This document shows positions 1-9,121 of a stretch of DNA of 64,000 nucleotides, piece after piece. Every line of letters begins with the position of its first letter. Within the stretch, counting starts at the first letter, position 1. The translations under genes and the position numbers were made by a program. The DNA is from Halomarinibacterium sedimenti (GTDB lineage: Bacteria; Bacteroidota; Bacteroidia; Flavobacteriales; Flavobacteriaceae), in contig NZ_JAHWDP010000003.1 in NCBI RefSeq assembly GCF_019312585.1, positions 515,448 through 579,447 of the forward strand. The letters are read 5' to 3'. The notes beneath the pieces were generated by a model. The model was not told where the DNA came from. It worked only from the letters and a program-made list of their open reading frames with translations, and did no database searches.

Positions 1-1
1 T

Positions 2-1033
2 TCAAATCCCGACAATTATGAAAACCCTCTCAATCCTCAGGAAATTTGGATTCGTGTTTCAAACCCAGATTGCTTTGTCATAGATAGCTTTCAGGTAGAA
101 GTCATTATTTGTCCACTACCCGATGCTACCATTAGTATTGATAATGAACTATTTGCTTGTCGTCAGCGGGATTTGGTTATTGAATATACAGTTTATAATA
201 CCAAAGGCACAAATACTTTATTAGCAGGCACACAAATAGCTTTTTATGCTAGCGGAACACTTATTGGGCAATCGGAAACACAACATGATATCTCCATAGG
301 GGGTAGCGAACCAGGCATTTTAGAAATAGACCTTCCCGAAAGTATCCCAAATCAATTTACACTGCTTGCTGTGGTGGATGATGATGGAACAGGTGTGGGA
401 AGCGTACAGGAATTAAATGAATTTAATAACGAATTTGAAATTTTAGTCACTTTTGGAACCATTCCTCCCATTGTGGATTTACCTAATTTAACCGAATGTG
501 ACAAAGGATTTAACACCGCCACTTTTAATCTATTAAATGAAGATCTTTTAGAGCTTATTACCACAAACACGCAAGGAACGGTTCAGTTTTTTACCTCTCA
601 AGCGGAAGCAATCGTCAACCTTAACCCCATTCAAAATCCTGGAGAATTTGAAAATACGAGTAATCCTCAAACGATTTATGTGCGGTTAGAAAATGAAGTT
701 TGTTTTACTACAACGTCTTTCAATCTAATTGTAGAAAAATGCCCACCCATGATACCTGAGGGTATTTCTCCAAATGGAGATGGATTAAACGATGTGTTTA
801 AAATATACTATATCGTAGATGTGTTTCCAGATTTTAATCTTAAAATTTACAGTCGTGAAGGGAATTTAATTTACGAAGGAGGAAACGAAGAAGGGCTATG
901 GGATGCCATTCCTAATCTTGGAATACTTCAACAAAATAAAGTAGTTCCCGTAGGTACTTATTTCTATGTTTTAAATTTAAACGACCCAGATTACCCTGAA
1001 CCGTTTATAGGCAATGTATATGTTAATTATTAG
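2..1033 (+). CDS. T9SS type B sorting domain protein, C-terminal part
   Basis: The reading frame is open from the first bases, so this is the 3' end of a larger gene that begins outside the window. The visible part has a CARDB/Ig-like stretch (IEYTVYNTKGTNTLLAG onward), a second Ig-like segment, then a gliding motility-associated C-terminal (type B sorting) domain recognised by EGISPNGDGLNDVF followed by LKIYSREGNLIYEGG and a final Y-V-N-Y. Known family: such proteins are exported by the type IX secretion system and displayed on the surface or released; many are large adhesins. The substrate is unknown. The TTG at 173 is internal, not a start. Confidence 0.9.
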   Translation, partial: SNPDNYENPLNPQEIWIRVSNPDCFVIDSFQVEVIICPLPDATISIDNELFACRQRDLVIEYTVYNTKGTNTLLAGTQIAFYASGTLIGQSETQHDISIGGSEPGILEIDLPESIPNQFTLLAVVDDDGTGVGSVQELNEFNNEFEILVTFGTIPPIVDLPNLTECDKGFNTATFNLLNEDLLELITTNTQGTVQFFTSQAEAIVNLNPIQNPGEFENTSNPQTIYVRLENEVCFTTTSFNLIVEKCPPMIPEGISPNGDGLNDVFKIYYIVDVFPDFNLKIYSREGNLIYEGGNEEGLWDAIPNLGILQQNKVVPVGTYFYVLNLNDPDYPEPFIGNVYVNY

Positions 1034-1063
1034 TCACAATTCTTTAAAACCCAAATACTAACC

Positions 1064-1873
1064 ATGTCCGAATCCAATGCTTATATTCTAGGTACCGACC
1101 AACTTGAATTGCACCGATTGGGAATTCAACACCAAGTATGGGCTACCGAAGCTCAAAAAGGTTGGGATTTGGCCCATTTTAATGCAGGACAAACCCTTTT
1201 AGATTTAGGATGCGGTCCCGGATTTTGCACTCAGGAACTTGCTTATATTACAGGAGCTTCAGGTAAAGTAATGGGAGTGGATAAATCGGAAGGATTTATT
1301 AACCACCTTCATCAAATTGCAAAACTCAATCACTTAAGTATTGATGCCATCTGCACAGATTTTAACGACTTGCAATTAGCACCCAATAGCCTTGACGGGA
1401 TGTATTGTCGTTGGGCACTGGCTTGGATTCCGAACCCTGAAGAAATTCTGAAAAAAGTATACGATGCATTAAAACCAGGAGGGCGAATGGTTCTACACGA
1501 ATATTACGATTGGTCCACTCACCAAACCGAACCCAGCATTCCCGGACTCACTAAAGCCATAAAAGCGGCCTATAAAAGTTTTGGAGATATGGATGCCGAC
1601 CTCAACATTGGAAGACACCTCCCAAGGATATTAACCGAATTAGGAATGACTGTTACAAGCACACGCATTATGGCAAAACTTGCAACACCCAAAGACCTTG
1701 TTTGGCAGTGGCCCAAGTCTTTTTATGAAAGCTTTTTTCCTCGATTAGCAGAAACAGGATATTTAAATCAGGAGGATGTTACAAATGCTTTAAGAGGCCT
1801 AGCTCAACTTGAAAACAATCATGGAGCTTCCATTTGTTGCCCCATCATGATAGAAGTGATTGCAGAGAAGTAA
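1064..1873 (+). CDS. Class I SAM-dependent methyltransferase
   Basis: A 269-residue protein. SAM-binding motif I is LLDLGCGPGFCTQEL near residues 46-60, followed by an acidic strand end (VMGVDKSEGF) and a post-motif CRWALAWIPNPEEILKKV region, the usual order in the methyltransferase 11/25 families. The C-terminal third (GDMDADLNIGRHLPRIL) resembles small-molecule methyltransferases of the UbiE/trans-aconitate type, but the substrate cannot be told. It starts at ATG, 30 bp after the preceding stop, with no obvious terminator between them. It may be co-transcribed with the cyclase-family gene that follows. Confidence 0.82.
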   Translation: MSESNAYILGTDQLELHRLGIQHQVWATEAQKGWDLAHFNAGQTLLDLGCGPGFCTQELAYITGASGKVMGVDKSEGFINHLHQIAKLNHLSIDAICTDFNDLQLAPNSLDGMYCRWALAWIPNPEEILKKVYDALKPGGRMVLHEYYDWSTHQTEPSIPGLTKAIKAAYKSFGDMDADLNIGRHLPRILTELGMTVTSTRIMAKLATPKDLVWQWPKSFYESFFPRLAETGYLNQEDVTNALRGLAQLENNHGASICCPIMIEVIAEK

Positions 1874-1916
1874 TGGTATGAAGATTGTTATTTATACATT
1901 TTAGTTTCTTAAAATA

Positions 1917-2585
1917 GTGAATACTAAAAGAAAACATATCGATTTAAGTCATACAATTGACAACGGAATAATCACCTACAAAGGCTTACCTGCTCCTATT
2001 ATTTGTGATTATTTAAGTAGAGAAGAATCAAGAAAATTTTATGAAGAAGGCACGGAGTTTCAAATTGGAAAAATTGAAATGGTTTCTAATACAGGAACCT
2101 ATGTCGATTGCCCTTTTCATAGGTTTGAAAATGGAAAAGACTTATCGGAAGTAGAATTATCTCGTTTTGTGGATTTAGATGCCATAGTGATAAGAATTCC
2201 CCATACCGAAACAATTGAAATAACACATGAAAACTTAAAAGGGTATGCAATAGAAAATAAGGCGGTACTCATCCATACAGGTTGGGATATAAAATGGAAT
2301 ACTGAAGCGTACTTTGAAAACAATCCTTTTTTAACAAAAAAAGCAGCAGAATATTTGAGGGATTCAAAAGTTGTTTTGGTAGGAATCGATTCTCATAATA
2401 TTGATGACACGAGAGGTAAATCTAGACCCTCGCACACGGTCCTTTTAGGTGCCGAAATATTAATAGTTGAGCATTTATGTAATTTACATCAATTACCAAA
2501 TAAGGGGTTTACGTTTAATGCAGCTCCACCTAAATTTAAGGGCGTTGGAACATTTCCAGTACGTGCTTATGCTACTTTACAATAA
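1917..2585 (+). CDS. Cyclase family protein (kynurenine formamidase-like)
   Basis: A 222-residue protein starting at GTG. It opens with DLSHTIDNGIITYKGLP, the typical start of the metal-dependent cyclase/kynurenine formamidase fold, and later has GIDSHNIDD and a SRPSHTVLL segment. The family metal motif HxGTHxDxPxH reads NTGTYVDCPFH here (about residues 61-71), so the first two histidines are replaced by Asn and Tyr while the Asp and last His remain. Either metal binding is altered or this is a divergent subfamily. Known relatives hydrolyse N-formylkynurenine or similar amides; that activity is inference here. Confidence 0.8.
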   Translation: MNTKRKHIDLSHTIDNGIITYKGLPAPIICDYLSREESRKFYEEGTEFQIGKIEMVSNTGTYVDCPFHRFENGKDLSEVELSRFVDLDAIVIRIPHTETIEITHENLKGYAIENKAVLIHTGWDIKWNTEAYFENNPFLTKKAAEYLRDSKVVLVGIDSHNIDDTRGKSRPSHTVLLGAEILIVEHLCNLHQLPNKGFTFNAAPPKFKGVGTFPVRAYATLQ

Positions 2586-2590
2586 AAAAT

Positions 2591-3238
2591 TTAATTCTTA
2601 TCCTCCAACAACGGTACAAACCGAAACTCACCATATTCATTCTTTTCAAAATGGGTGTCACTGGTGCGTGTAAATACAGTCATGATTTGCACATCCTCAC
2701 CCACAGGAATTACTAACTTCCCTCCCACCTTTAATTGTGCAAGCAAGGGTTTAGGAACGTATGGAGCTCCAGCAGTTACAACAATACCATCAAAAGGGGC
2801 AAACTCGGGTAAACCCTTATAACCATCACCAAAAACCATTTTTTTGGGTCGATAACCTATCTTCGGAAGAAATCTGGACGTTTTTTTAAACAATTCATTT
2901 TGTCGTTCTATTGTATACACTGTAATTCCCATTTCTAATAAGACCGCACTTTGGTACCCACTTCCTGTACCAATCTCTAGTACCGTATCTCCCTCTTCCA
3001 CCTCCAAAAGTTCTGTTTGTCTTGCTACGGTATAAGGTTGAGAAATCGTTTGCTCTGCTGCAATGGGAAAGGCTTTATCTACATAGGCGTGATCTATAAA
3101 CCCGCTATCCATAAACCAATGGCGTGGAATTTTATTAATAGCTTCCAATACAGCTTCATTAGTAATCCCCTTTTTCCGAAGGGTTTCCACTAACTTCTTC
3201 CGCATACCTTTATGAGTAAATGTATCTTTCATTATCAA
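2591..3238 (-). CDS. pcm: Protein-L-isoaspartate O-methyltransferase
   Basis: A 215-residue protein matching the PCMT family over its whole length: QTISQPYTVARQTELL (substrate-side motif), VLEIGTGSGYQSAVLLEMG (SAM motif I) and DGIVVTAGAPYVPKPLL. It methylates isoaspartyl residues in damaged proteins so that they can revert to aspartate, in the cytoplasm. The gene overlaps the upstream acetyltransferase by 4 bp, so the two are probably translated from one mRNA. It converges with the cyclase-family gene, 5 bp apart. Confidence 0.93.
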   Translation of the reverse strand: MIMKDTFTHKGMRKKLVETLRKKGITNEAVLEAINKIPRHWFMDSGFIDHAYVDKAFPIAAEQTISQPYTVARQTELLEVEEGDTVLEIGTGSGYQSAVLLEMGITVYTIERQNELFKKTSRFLPKIGYRPKKMVFGDGYKGLPEFAPFDGIVVTAGAPYVPKPLLAQLKVGGKLVIPVGEDVQIMTVFTRTSDTHFEKNEYGEFRFVPLLEDKN

Positions 3239-3780
3239 TTTCTAGCTAGCCATTCAGCCTTTGTGATTTCATAAAAATGACAATGCGCAGTATCATACAT
3301 AAAACTATTTACATAGTGCATTCCCACTTTTTTATTCAGTATAACATTGGATGCTTCATTGTCGATTTCTGCCATTCCGTAAATAGAATCGTGCTTCCCA
3401 TGAGTGCAGATATAATTCAAAGAAGCAAAGGCAGATTCAGTGGCATACCCCTTTCCCCAAAATTCTTCCCGCAATCGGTAGCCTAAATCCAAAAAGTTAT
3501 GGTGTCCATTTACAGGTTCCGTATTCAATTTAAAGCCTGTCCAACCTATAAACTCACCCGTATTTTTTTCAATCATTGCCCAACGTCCAATCCCAAGGTC
3601 TTTATATTGTTTTCGTACTTTGCCTATAATTTCTTTAGCTTCTTCAATAGTCTTAATGGGATTGTTTCCTAAATAACGATGTACATTGGCGTTACTGTCT
3701 AAGGCAAACATGCCCTCTGCATCGGCATCTAATAACTCTCTAATGAGCAATCGTGGGGTTTCTATGGTAGGTTGTTGCAT
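3235..3780 (-). CDS. GNAT family N-acetyltransferase (RimJ/RimL type)
   Basis: A 181-residue protein with the layout of RimJ-like acetyltransferases: TPRLLIRELLDADAEGMF at the N-terminus, FIGWTGFKLN, and the acetyl-CoA loop LREEFWGKGYATESAFASL around residues 103-121. Acyl acceptor unknown; relatives acetylate ribosomal proteins or small amines. It is first in a two-gene unit with pcm (4-bp overlap). A CAAAGCTA sequence (TAGCTTTG on the coding strand) lies 16 bp before the ATG and is a good -7 box. Confidence 0.88.
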   Translation of the reverse strand: MQQPTIETPRLLIRELLDADAEGMFALDSNANVHRYLGNNPIKTIEEAKEIIGKVRKQYKDLGIGRWAMIEKNTGEFIGWTGFKLNTEPVNGHHNFLDLGYRLREEFWGKGYATESAFASLNYICTHGKHDSIYGMAEIDNEASNVILNKKVGMHYVNSFMYDTAHCHFYEITKAEWLARN

Positions 3781-3796
3781 CGTAAAGGCTTCTTGA

Positions 3797-3804
3797 CAAA
3801 GCTA
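3797..3804 (-). promoter_or_regulatory. Candidate -7 box for acetyltransferase/pcm
   Basis: TAGCTTTG on the reverse strand fits the Bacteroidetes -7 consensus TAnnTTTG and lies 16 bp before the start codon at 3780. No clear TTG -33 element at 19-20 bp. Confidence 0.45.
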
Positions 3805-3859
3805 CTAAAACCCTTCGGTAATTTGAAAGGGTTCCTTCGTAATTTTCCCTCAAAAAAAG

Positions 3860-3867
3860 TATCTTTG
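3860..3867 (+). promoter_or_regulatory. Candidate -7 box for Gfo/Idh oxidoreductase
   Basis: TATCTTTG fits TAnnTTTG and sits 16 bp before the ATG at 3884, predicting a leader of about 12 bases. It would drive the run of genes 3884-7630. No clear -33 element. Confidence 0.5.
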
Positions 3868-3883
3868 AAAAAAATCATTTTCC

Positions 3884-4852
3884 ATGCTAAAAGCAGGCGT
3901 TTTAGGTGCGGGTCACCTCGGAAAAATTCATTTAAAATTACTTCAACAATCTGCCAAATACGAATTGGTAGGTTTTTTTGATGCCGACAAAGAAGCGGCT
4001 AAACAAATTGAAGATGAATTAGGGTACAAAAGTTTTCCCACTATGGAAGCACTTATTGATGCTTGCGATATGGTCGATGTGGTTACCCCCACGATTTATC
4101 ATTTCGATTGTGCAAAAAAAGTGGTGGAAGCTGGGAAACATTTATTTATCGAAAAACCGATTACTCAAACTGTTGAAGAAGCCGAAGCTTTATTGGCTCT
4201 GGTAAAAAAGCACGGCGTAAAAGGACAAGTGGGGCACGTAGAGCGTTTTAATCCTGCATTTATGGCGGTAAAAGATATGTTCGATAAACCCATGTTTATT
4301 GAGGCACATCGCTTGGCAGAATTTAATCCGCGTGGGACCGATGTTCCCGTGGTGTTAGATTTAATGATTCATGATATCGATGCTATTTTAAGTGTCGTGA
4401 AAAGCAAAGTAAAAAGCATTAACGCTAGTGGGGTTTCGGTCATTTCTGAAACTCCCGATATTGCCAATGCCCGTATTGAATTTGAAAATGGTTGTGTGGC
4501 CAATTTAACGGCCAGTAGAATTTCGATGAAGAAAATGCGGAAGGCGCGATTCTTTCAACGTGATGCCTATATCTCTGTAAATTTTTTAGAGAAGAAGTGC
4601 GAAGTGGTAAAAATGAAAAATGCCCCCAAAAAGGAAGATGATTTTGCTATGGTATTAACCAATGCTGAAGGAAAACGAAAGCAAATATATTTCGATAACC
4701 CCAAAGTGAATAACAACAACGCCATTTTGGACGAACTTGAAACTTTTGCTGATGCCATCAATAACAATACAACTCCTATAGTAACCTTAGAGCAAGGCAC
4801 CGAAGCTTTGCGTGTAGCACTTCAAATTATTAAAAATTTTAAAAGCTTATGA
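3884..4852 (+). CDS. Gfo/Idh/MocA family oxidoreductase
   Basis: A 322-residue protein. An N-terminal Rossmann fold is shown by AGVLGAGHLGKIHLK, and the family's EKP signature appears as HLFIEKPITQTVEEAEALL around residues 87-105. The C-terminal half forms the substrate domain with DLMIHDIDAILSV. Members are NAD(P)-dependent dehydrogenases of sugars, inositols or related compounds; the substrate is not readable here. Its stop overlaps the next start by 4 bp (ATGA). Position next to 3-hydroxybutyryl-CoA dehydrogenase gives operon membership but no clear pathway link. Confidence 0.88.
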   Translation: MLKAGVLGAGHLGKIHLKLLQQSAKYELVGFFDADKEAAKQIEDELGYKSFPTMEALIDACDMVDVVTPTIYHFDCAKKVVEAGKHLFIEKPITQTVEEAEALLALVKKHGVKGQVGHVERFNPAFMAVKDMFDKPMFIEAHRLAEFNPRGTDVPVVLDLMIHDIDAILSVVKSKVKSINASGVSVISETPDIANARIEFENGCVANLTASRISMKKMRKARFFQRDAYISVNFLEKKCEVVKMKNAPKKEDDFAMVLTNAEGKRKQIYFDNPKVNNNNAILDELETFADAINNNTTPIVTLEQGTEALRVALQIIKNFKSL

Positions 4853-5736
4853 AAAATGTAGCTGTCATTGGAGCAGGAACCATGGGAAACGGAATTGCCC
4901 ACACCTTTGCTCAATTTGATTATAAAGTTCAATTAATAGATATTTCGCAAGCCTCCTTAGACAAAGGGATGGCAACCATTACCAAAAATTTGGATAGAAT
5001 GGTGGCAAAGGAAGCAATTACCGAAGCCGATAAACAAAAAACGTTAAAAAATATTACCATCTATACCAATCTTGAGGAAGGGGTAGAATATGCGAGTTTG
5101 GTTATTGAAGCTGCCACCGAAAATGTGGATTTAAAACTGAAGATTTTTAAAGACCTTGACAAGTTTTGCCCAGACGACACTATTTTAGCTTCCAATACCT
5201 CATCCATTTCAATTACACAAATTGCTGCGGTAACGTCTCGCCCCGAAATGGTTATTGGGATGCACTTTATGAATCCAGTGCCTATTATGAAGTTGGTAGA
5301 AATTATAAAGGGTTATAATACCAGTGCAGAAACTTATAAAACAGTAGAAGCAATTTCTAAAAAACTGAATAAAGTACCTGTTGAAGTAAATGATTATCCT
5401 GGCTTTGTGGCAAACCGCATCTTAATGCCTATGATTAATGAAGCCATTGAAACTTTGTACAATGGCGTGGCTGGTGTTCAAGAAATTGATACTGTGATGA
5501 AACTGGGAATGGCACATCCTATGGGACCACTACAATTAGCCGATTTTATTGGACTAGACGTATGTCTATCCATTTTAAAAGTGATGTACGACGGATTTAA
5601 AAACCCAAAATACGCGCCTTGTCCCTTATTAGTAAATATGGTCATGGCGGGTAAATTAGGGATTAAAAGCGGCGAAGGATTCTATGATTATGCTGAAAGT
5701 AGAAAAGCCGAAAAAGTAGCAAAAATGTTTTTATAA
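4849..5736 (+). CDS. 3-hydroxybutyryl-CoA dehydrogenase
   Basis: A 295-residue single-domain 3-hydroxyacyl-CoA dehydrogenase. The N-terminal NAD site is GAGTMGNGIAHTFAQ. The catalytic region has ASNTSSISITQIA, then GMHFMNPVPIMKLVEII with the catalytic His, and the dimerisation domain follows from ANRILMPMINEAIETL. It interconverts acetoacetyl-CoA and 3-hydroxybutyryl-CoA in short-chain acyl-CoA metabolism. Full family length. It overlaps the upstream oxidoreductase by 4 bp and is 1 bp from the DUF1015 gene, so these genes form one operon. Confidence 0.92.
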   Translation: MKNVAVIGAGTMGNGIAHTFAQFDYKVQLIDISQASLDKGMATITKNLDRMVAKEAITEADKQKTLKNITIYTNLEEGVEYASLVIEAATENVDLKLKIFKDLDKFCPDDTILASNTSSISITQIAAVTSRPEMVIGMHFMNPVPIMKLVEIIKGYNTSAETYKTVEAISKKLNKVPVEVNDYPGFVANRILMPMINEAIETLYNGVAGVQEIDTVMKLGMAHPMGPLQLADFIGLDVCLSILKVMYDGFKNPKYAPCPLLVNMVMAGKLGIKSGEGFYDYAESRKAEKVAKMFL

Positions 5737-5737
5737 G

Positions 5738-6976
5738 ATGCCTAAAATTATTCCTTTTAAAGCGGTACGACCCACACGCGACAAGGTAAGTTTAATAGCT
5801 TCCCGTTCGTATGAGAGTTATACCCAGGAGCAATTAGAAGCACGCTTACGAGATAATCCGTTTTCCTTTTTACATATTGTAAATCCGGGGTATAAATACC
5901 AAAAGGAAATCGCTGGAGAAGCACGATACCAGTTGGTTAAAAATCGCTATCAAGAGTTTAAAGAAGATGGGGTTTTTATGCAGGAAGAGAAACCGTGTTT
6001 TTATATTTATAAAATTGTAAATCGAGAAGAAAACGTTTTTCATGGCATTGTCGCGGCAGCTAGTGTGGAAGATTATGAGAAGGACATCATTAAGAAGCAC
6101 GAAGATACCTTAGCCCAAAAAGAAATAATTTTTAAAGAGTATTTAAAAACGGTGGGATTCAATGCTGAAGCAGTACTCCTCACCTATCCCGACAATAATG
6201 AACTAAACACCATCATTGAAAAAGTAATGGAAACTCGTGCCGAATATGAGTTTACCACCACCTATCGAGATACACATTATGTTTGGGGCGTAGATGATAA
6301 AAATATGATTTCAAAAATTGAAACCATTTTTAACCATATGGACGCGGTCTATATCGCCGATGGTCATCACCGCTCTGCTTCTTCCTATCTACTAGCGAAA
6401 GACCTTCAAAGTGAAAATAAAAATCATTCAGGAAAAGAAAAGTATAACTTCTTTATGACATATCTTATTCCTGAAAGTGAGTTAAAAATATTTGAATTCA
6501 ACCGACTGGTAAAGGATTTAAACGGAATGACAAAAGAAGAGTTTTTAATCCAACTGGATACTGTTTTCAGAATAGATAAACGTGGAATAGATTATTACAA
6601 ACCTTCAAAAAAGCATCATTTTAGTATGTATTTGGACGGTGCCTTTTATTCATTATACCTTCGAAAGGATAATTACAATTTTAAAAACGCATTGGAGGCA
6701 TTAGATACTTACATTTTGTATACTTCAGTCCTAAAGCCTATTTTAGGAATTGAAGACCCTCGCCACGATGACCGTATAGCCTATTCCCACGGAAAAAGGG
6801 ATTTAGCCTTTGTAAAGTCGCAAGTAGATTCTGGTGAATTTACGGTAGGTTTTGGCTTGGTTCCAATTACCATAGACGAAATGAAACATGTGGCAGATGA
6901 AGGCTTAACCATGCCTCCAAAAAGTACGTATATTGAACCAAAGCTGAGAAGCGGTGTAACGATTTATGAATTCTAA
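5738..6976 (+). CDS. DUF1015 family protein
   Basis: A 412-residue protein recognised as DUF1015 by its start (IIPFKAVRPTRDKV), the NPFSFLHIVNPG segment and the central IADGHHRSASSYLLAK motif around residues 206-221. The family is conserved, cytoplasmic and poorly characterised; the GHHR motif suggests a ParB/sulfiredoxin-like nucleotide or metal site, which is inference. It is packed between the dehydrogenase (1 bp) and the PLP-binding protein (adjacent stop/start), so it is co-transcribed. Full length, no damage seen. Confidence 0.88.
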   Translation: MPKIIPFKAVRPTRDKVSLIASRSYESYTQEQLEARLRDNPFSFLHIVNPGYKYQKEIAGEARYQLVKNRYQEFKEDGVFMQEEKPCFYIYKIVNREENVFHGIVAAASVEDYEKDIIKKHEDTLAQKEIIFKEYLKTVGFNAEAVLLTYPDNNELNTIIEKVMETRAEYEFTTTYRDTHYVWGVDDKNMISKIETIFNHMDAVYIADGHHRSASSYLLAKDLQSENKNHSGKEKYNFFMTYLIPESELKIFEFNRLVKDLNGMTKEEFLIQLDTVFRIDKRGIDYYKPSKKHHFSMYLDGAFYSLYLRKDNYNFKNALEALDTYILYTSVLKPILGIEDPRHDDRIAYSHGKRDLAFVKSQVDSGEFTVGFGLVPITIDEMKHVADEGLTMPPKSTYIEPKLRSGVTIYEF

Positions 6977-7630
6977 ATGAGCATTTCAGAAAATATTACC
7001 AATCTTAAAAAAGAACTTCCCAACCACGTATGCTTAGTGGCTGTTTCCAAAACCAAACCTATTCCAAATATCATGGAGGCTTACAATGCTGGTCACCGAA
7101 TTTTTGGCGAAAATAAAATTCAGGAAATGGTCGACAAATGGGAGCAGATGCCTAAAGATATAGAATGGCATATGATTGGTCACGTACAAACCAACAAGGT
7201 AAAGTATATGGCCGAGTTTGTAAGTTTAATTCACGCAGTGGATAGTGTAAAGCTGCTGAAGGAAATAAACAAACAAGCCAAAAAACACGAAAGAGTTATA
7301 GATTGTTTACTTCAAATAAAAATAGCTAAGGAGGATAGTAAATTTGGAATGACGGAAGCAGATGCTCTAGCTTTATTAAATAATGCTTCAGTAAAAGAGT
7401 TTGAAAATGTAAACATTGTGGGCTTGATGGGAATGGCAACCTTTACAGAAAATGAAGCGCAATTAGTTTCAGAATTTTCACGATTAAAAAACTTTTTTGA
7501 TACTCATAAAACAGCTTTCAGCTTTAAAACGTTATCTATGGGAATGAGTGGTGATTATAAAATTGCCATAGCACAAGGAAGTACCATGATTCGTGTAGGA
7601 AGTTCGATATTTGGAGAACGATACCAGTAA
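6977..7630 (+). CDS. YggS/PLPBP family pyridoxal phosphate homeostasis protein
   Basis: A 217-residue protein. The PLP-binding Lys lies in CLVAVSKTKPI near residue 26, followed by the family's FGENKIQEMVDKWE, WHMIGHVQTNKVKY, GLMGMATF and MGMSGDYKIAIAQGSTMIRVG. These are hallmarks of the YggS/PROSC family, which keeps cellular pyridoxal phosphate and amino-acid pools balanced without a known catalytic activity. It starts directly after the DUF1015 stop and ends the forward run; the next 75 bp contain two copies of AACCTTTAACC and no clear terminator. Confidence 0.93.
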   Translation: MSISENITNLKKELPNHVCLVAVSKTKPIPNIMEAYNAGHRIFGENKIQEMVDKWEQMPKDIEWHMIGHVQTNKVKYMAEFVSLIHAVDSVKLLKEINKQAKKHERVIDCLLQIKIAKEDSKFGMTEADALALLNNASVKEFENVNIVGLMGMATFTENEAQLVSEFSRLKNFFDTHKTAFSFKTLSMGMSGDYKIAIAQGSTMIRVGSSIFGERYQ

Positions 7631-7705
7631 AGAATAATGAATAAGGATTAATGACTAATTTCGCTTAACCTTTAACCCAAAACCTTTAACCAAGAACCCT
7701 TATAA

Positions 7706-9085
7706 GTGTACGCAATTTTAGATATAGAGACCACAGGTGGAAAATACAATGAAGAGGGAATTACTGAGATTGCTATTTATCGTTTCGACGGACACAAAAT
7801 CGTCGATCAATTTATTAGTCTCATTAATCCAGAACGAAGCATTCAGCCTTTTGTGGTAAATCTAACGGGGATTAATAATGAAATGCTTCGAAACGCTCCA
7901 AAATTTTATGAAGTAGCCAAACGCATTATTGAAATTACCGATGGCGCAGTAGTAGTAGCTCACAATGCTCAATTTGATAATAGAATTCTCACCACAGAAT
8001 TTGACCGATTAGGCTATGATTTTGAAAAGGATACGCTTTGTACAGTAGAACTTTCAAAAAAATTGATTCCTGGGAAGGATTCTTACAGTTTAGGAAAATT
8101 AACTCGGTCCTTAGGCATCCCAATAAGTGACAGACATCGTGCACAAGGGGATGCGTTGGCAACCGTCGCCCTTTTTAAAATGTTATTGGCTAGGGATACC
8201 GCAAAAGAGATTATCCAAAAAATGGTTCGTAAAGACCCCAAACGCCAATTGGAACCCAAACTTCTCGATCTTATTGAAAATGCCCCTACCGAAACCGGAG
8301 TGTATTATATGCACCGAAGTGATGGTACTATTATTTACATTGGTAAAAGCAAGAATATTAAAAAAAGGCTCATTCAGCATTTTACAAACGACAATAGAAA
8401 GTCGAAAAAAATTCAGTTAGAAGTAGCCGATGTGACCTTTGAGAAAACAGGTAGTGAATTAATAGCCTTATTGAAGGAGAGTGAAGAAATAAAGAGGAAC
8501 AAGCCTATTTATAATCGAGCTTTACGAAGAACACTTTTTCAGTATCAGCTTTCAAGCTTTACTGATGAAAAAGGCTATATTAATTTAAGAATAGACAAAG
8601 CCGATAGCCGAAAGAAAGCCGTGACAACGTTTACCAACTATCAGCAAGCCAAATCAACTTTATATAGAATTACCGAAACACATCAACTTTGCCAAAAACT
8701 TACCGGGCTTTATGAAACTAAGACCAGTTGCTTTCTCCACAGTATTAAAGAATGCCATGGAGCGTGTATTGAAAAAGAGTCCACCGAAGAATATAATGCT
8801 CGCGTTAAAGTATTTTTAGAGAATAATAGTTACGCCAATAAACATATGCTTATAATTGATAAAGGTAGAGATATCGATGAACGATCGGCTATTTTAATAG
8901 AAAACGGCAAATATATAGGCTTTGGATTTTTCAGTTTAAACTACCAAATCAATAATCCTGAAGTATTAAAATCAATCATTACCCCCATGCAAGACAATAG
9001 GGATTCTCAACATATTATTCAGTCCTATCTTAGGAAGAATAAAGGCTTAAAAGTAGTAAATTTAGCCCCAGATACGGTAGATTAA
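7706..9085 (+). CDS. DnaQ-type exonuclease fused to GIY-YIG (UvrC N-terminal-like) nuclease
   Basis: A 459-residue protein starting at GTG. The first 170 residues form a DEDDh 3'-5' exonuclease: ILDIETTGG (first acidic pair), VVAHNAQFDNRIL, and HRAQGDALAT (His and last Asp). A GIY-YIG nuclease domain follows near residues 197-275, with TGVYYMHRSDGTIIYIGKSK and KKRLIQHF. The last third resembles the UvrC-like region after the nuclease. Such fusions resemble Cho/DNA polymerase III epsilon hybrids and probably act in DNA repair in the cytoplasm; the exact substrate is inferred. Confidence 0.9.
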   Translation: MYAILDIETTGGKYNEEGITEIAIYRFDGHKIVDQFISLINPERSIQPFVVNLTGINNEMLRNAPKFYEVAKRIIEITDGAVVVAHNAQFDNRILTTEFDRLGYDFEKDTLCTVELSKKLIPGKDSYSLGKLTRSLGIPISDRHRAQGDALATVALFKMLLARDTAKEIIQKMVRKDPKRQLEPKLLDLIENAPTETGVYYMHRSDGTIIYIGKSKNIKKRLIQHFTNDNRKSKKIQLEVADVTFEKTGSELIALLKESEEIKRNKPIYNRALRRTLFQYQLSSFTDEKGYINLRIDKADSRKKAVTTFTNYQQAKSTLYRITETHQLCQKLTGLYETKTSCFLHSIKECHGACIEKESTEEYNARVKVFLENNSYANKHMLIIDKGRDIDERSAILIENGKYIGFGFFSLNYQINNPEVLKSIITPMQDNRDSQHIIQSYLRKNKGLKVVNLAPDTVD

Positions 9086-9121
9086 GGAAACTTGCGTATT
9101 TTTAAATATTAAAATCAAAAA

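Noticed and set aside
7637..7700. Two copies of AACCTTTAACC as a regulatory array
   Set aside because: Low-complexity AT-rich spacer; only two short copies.
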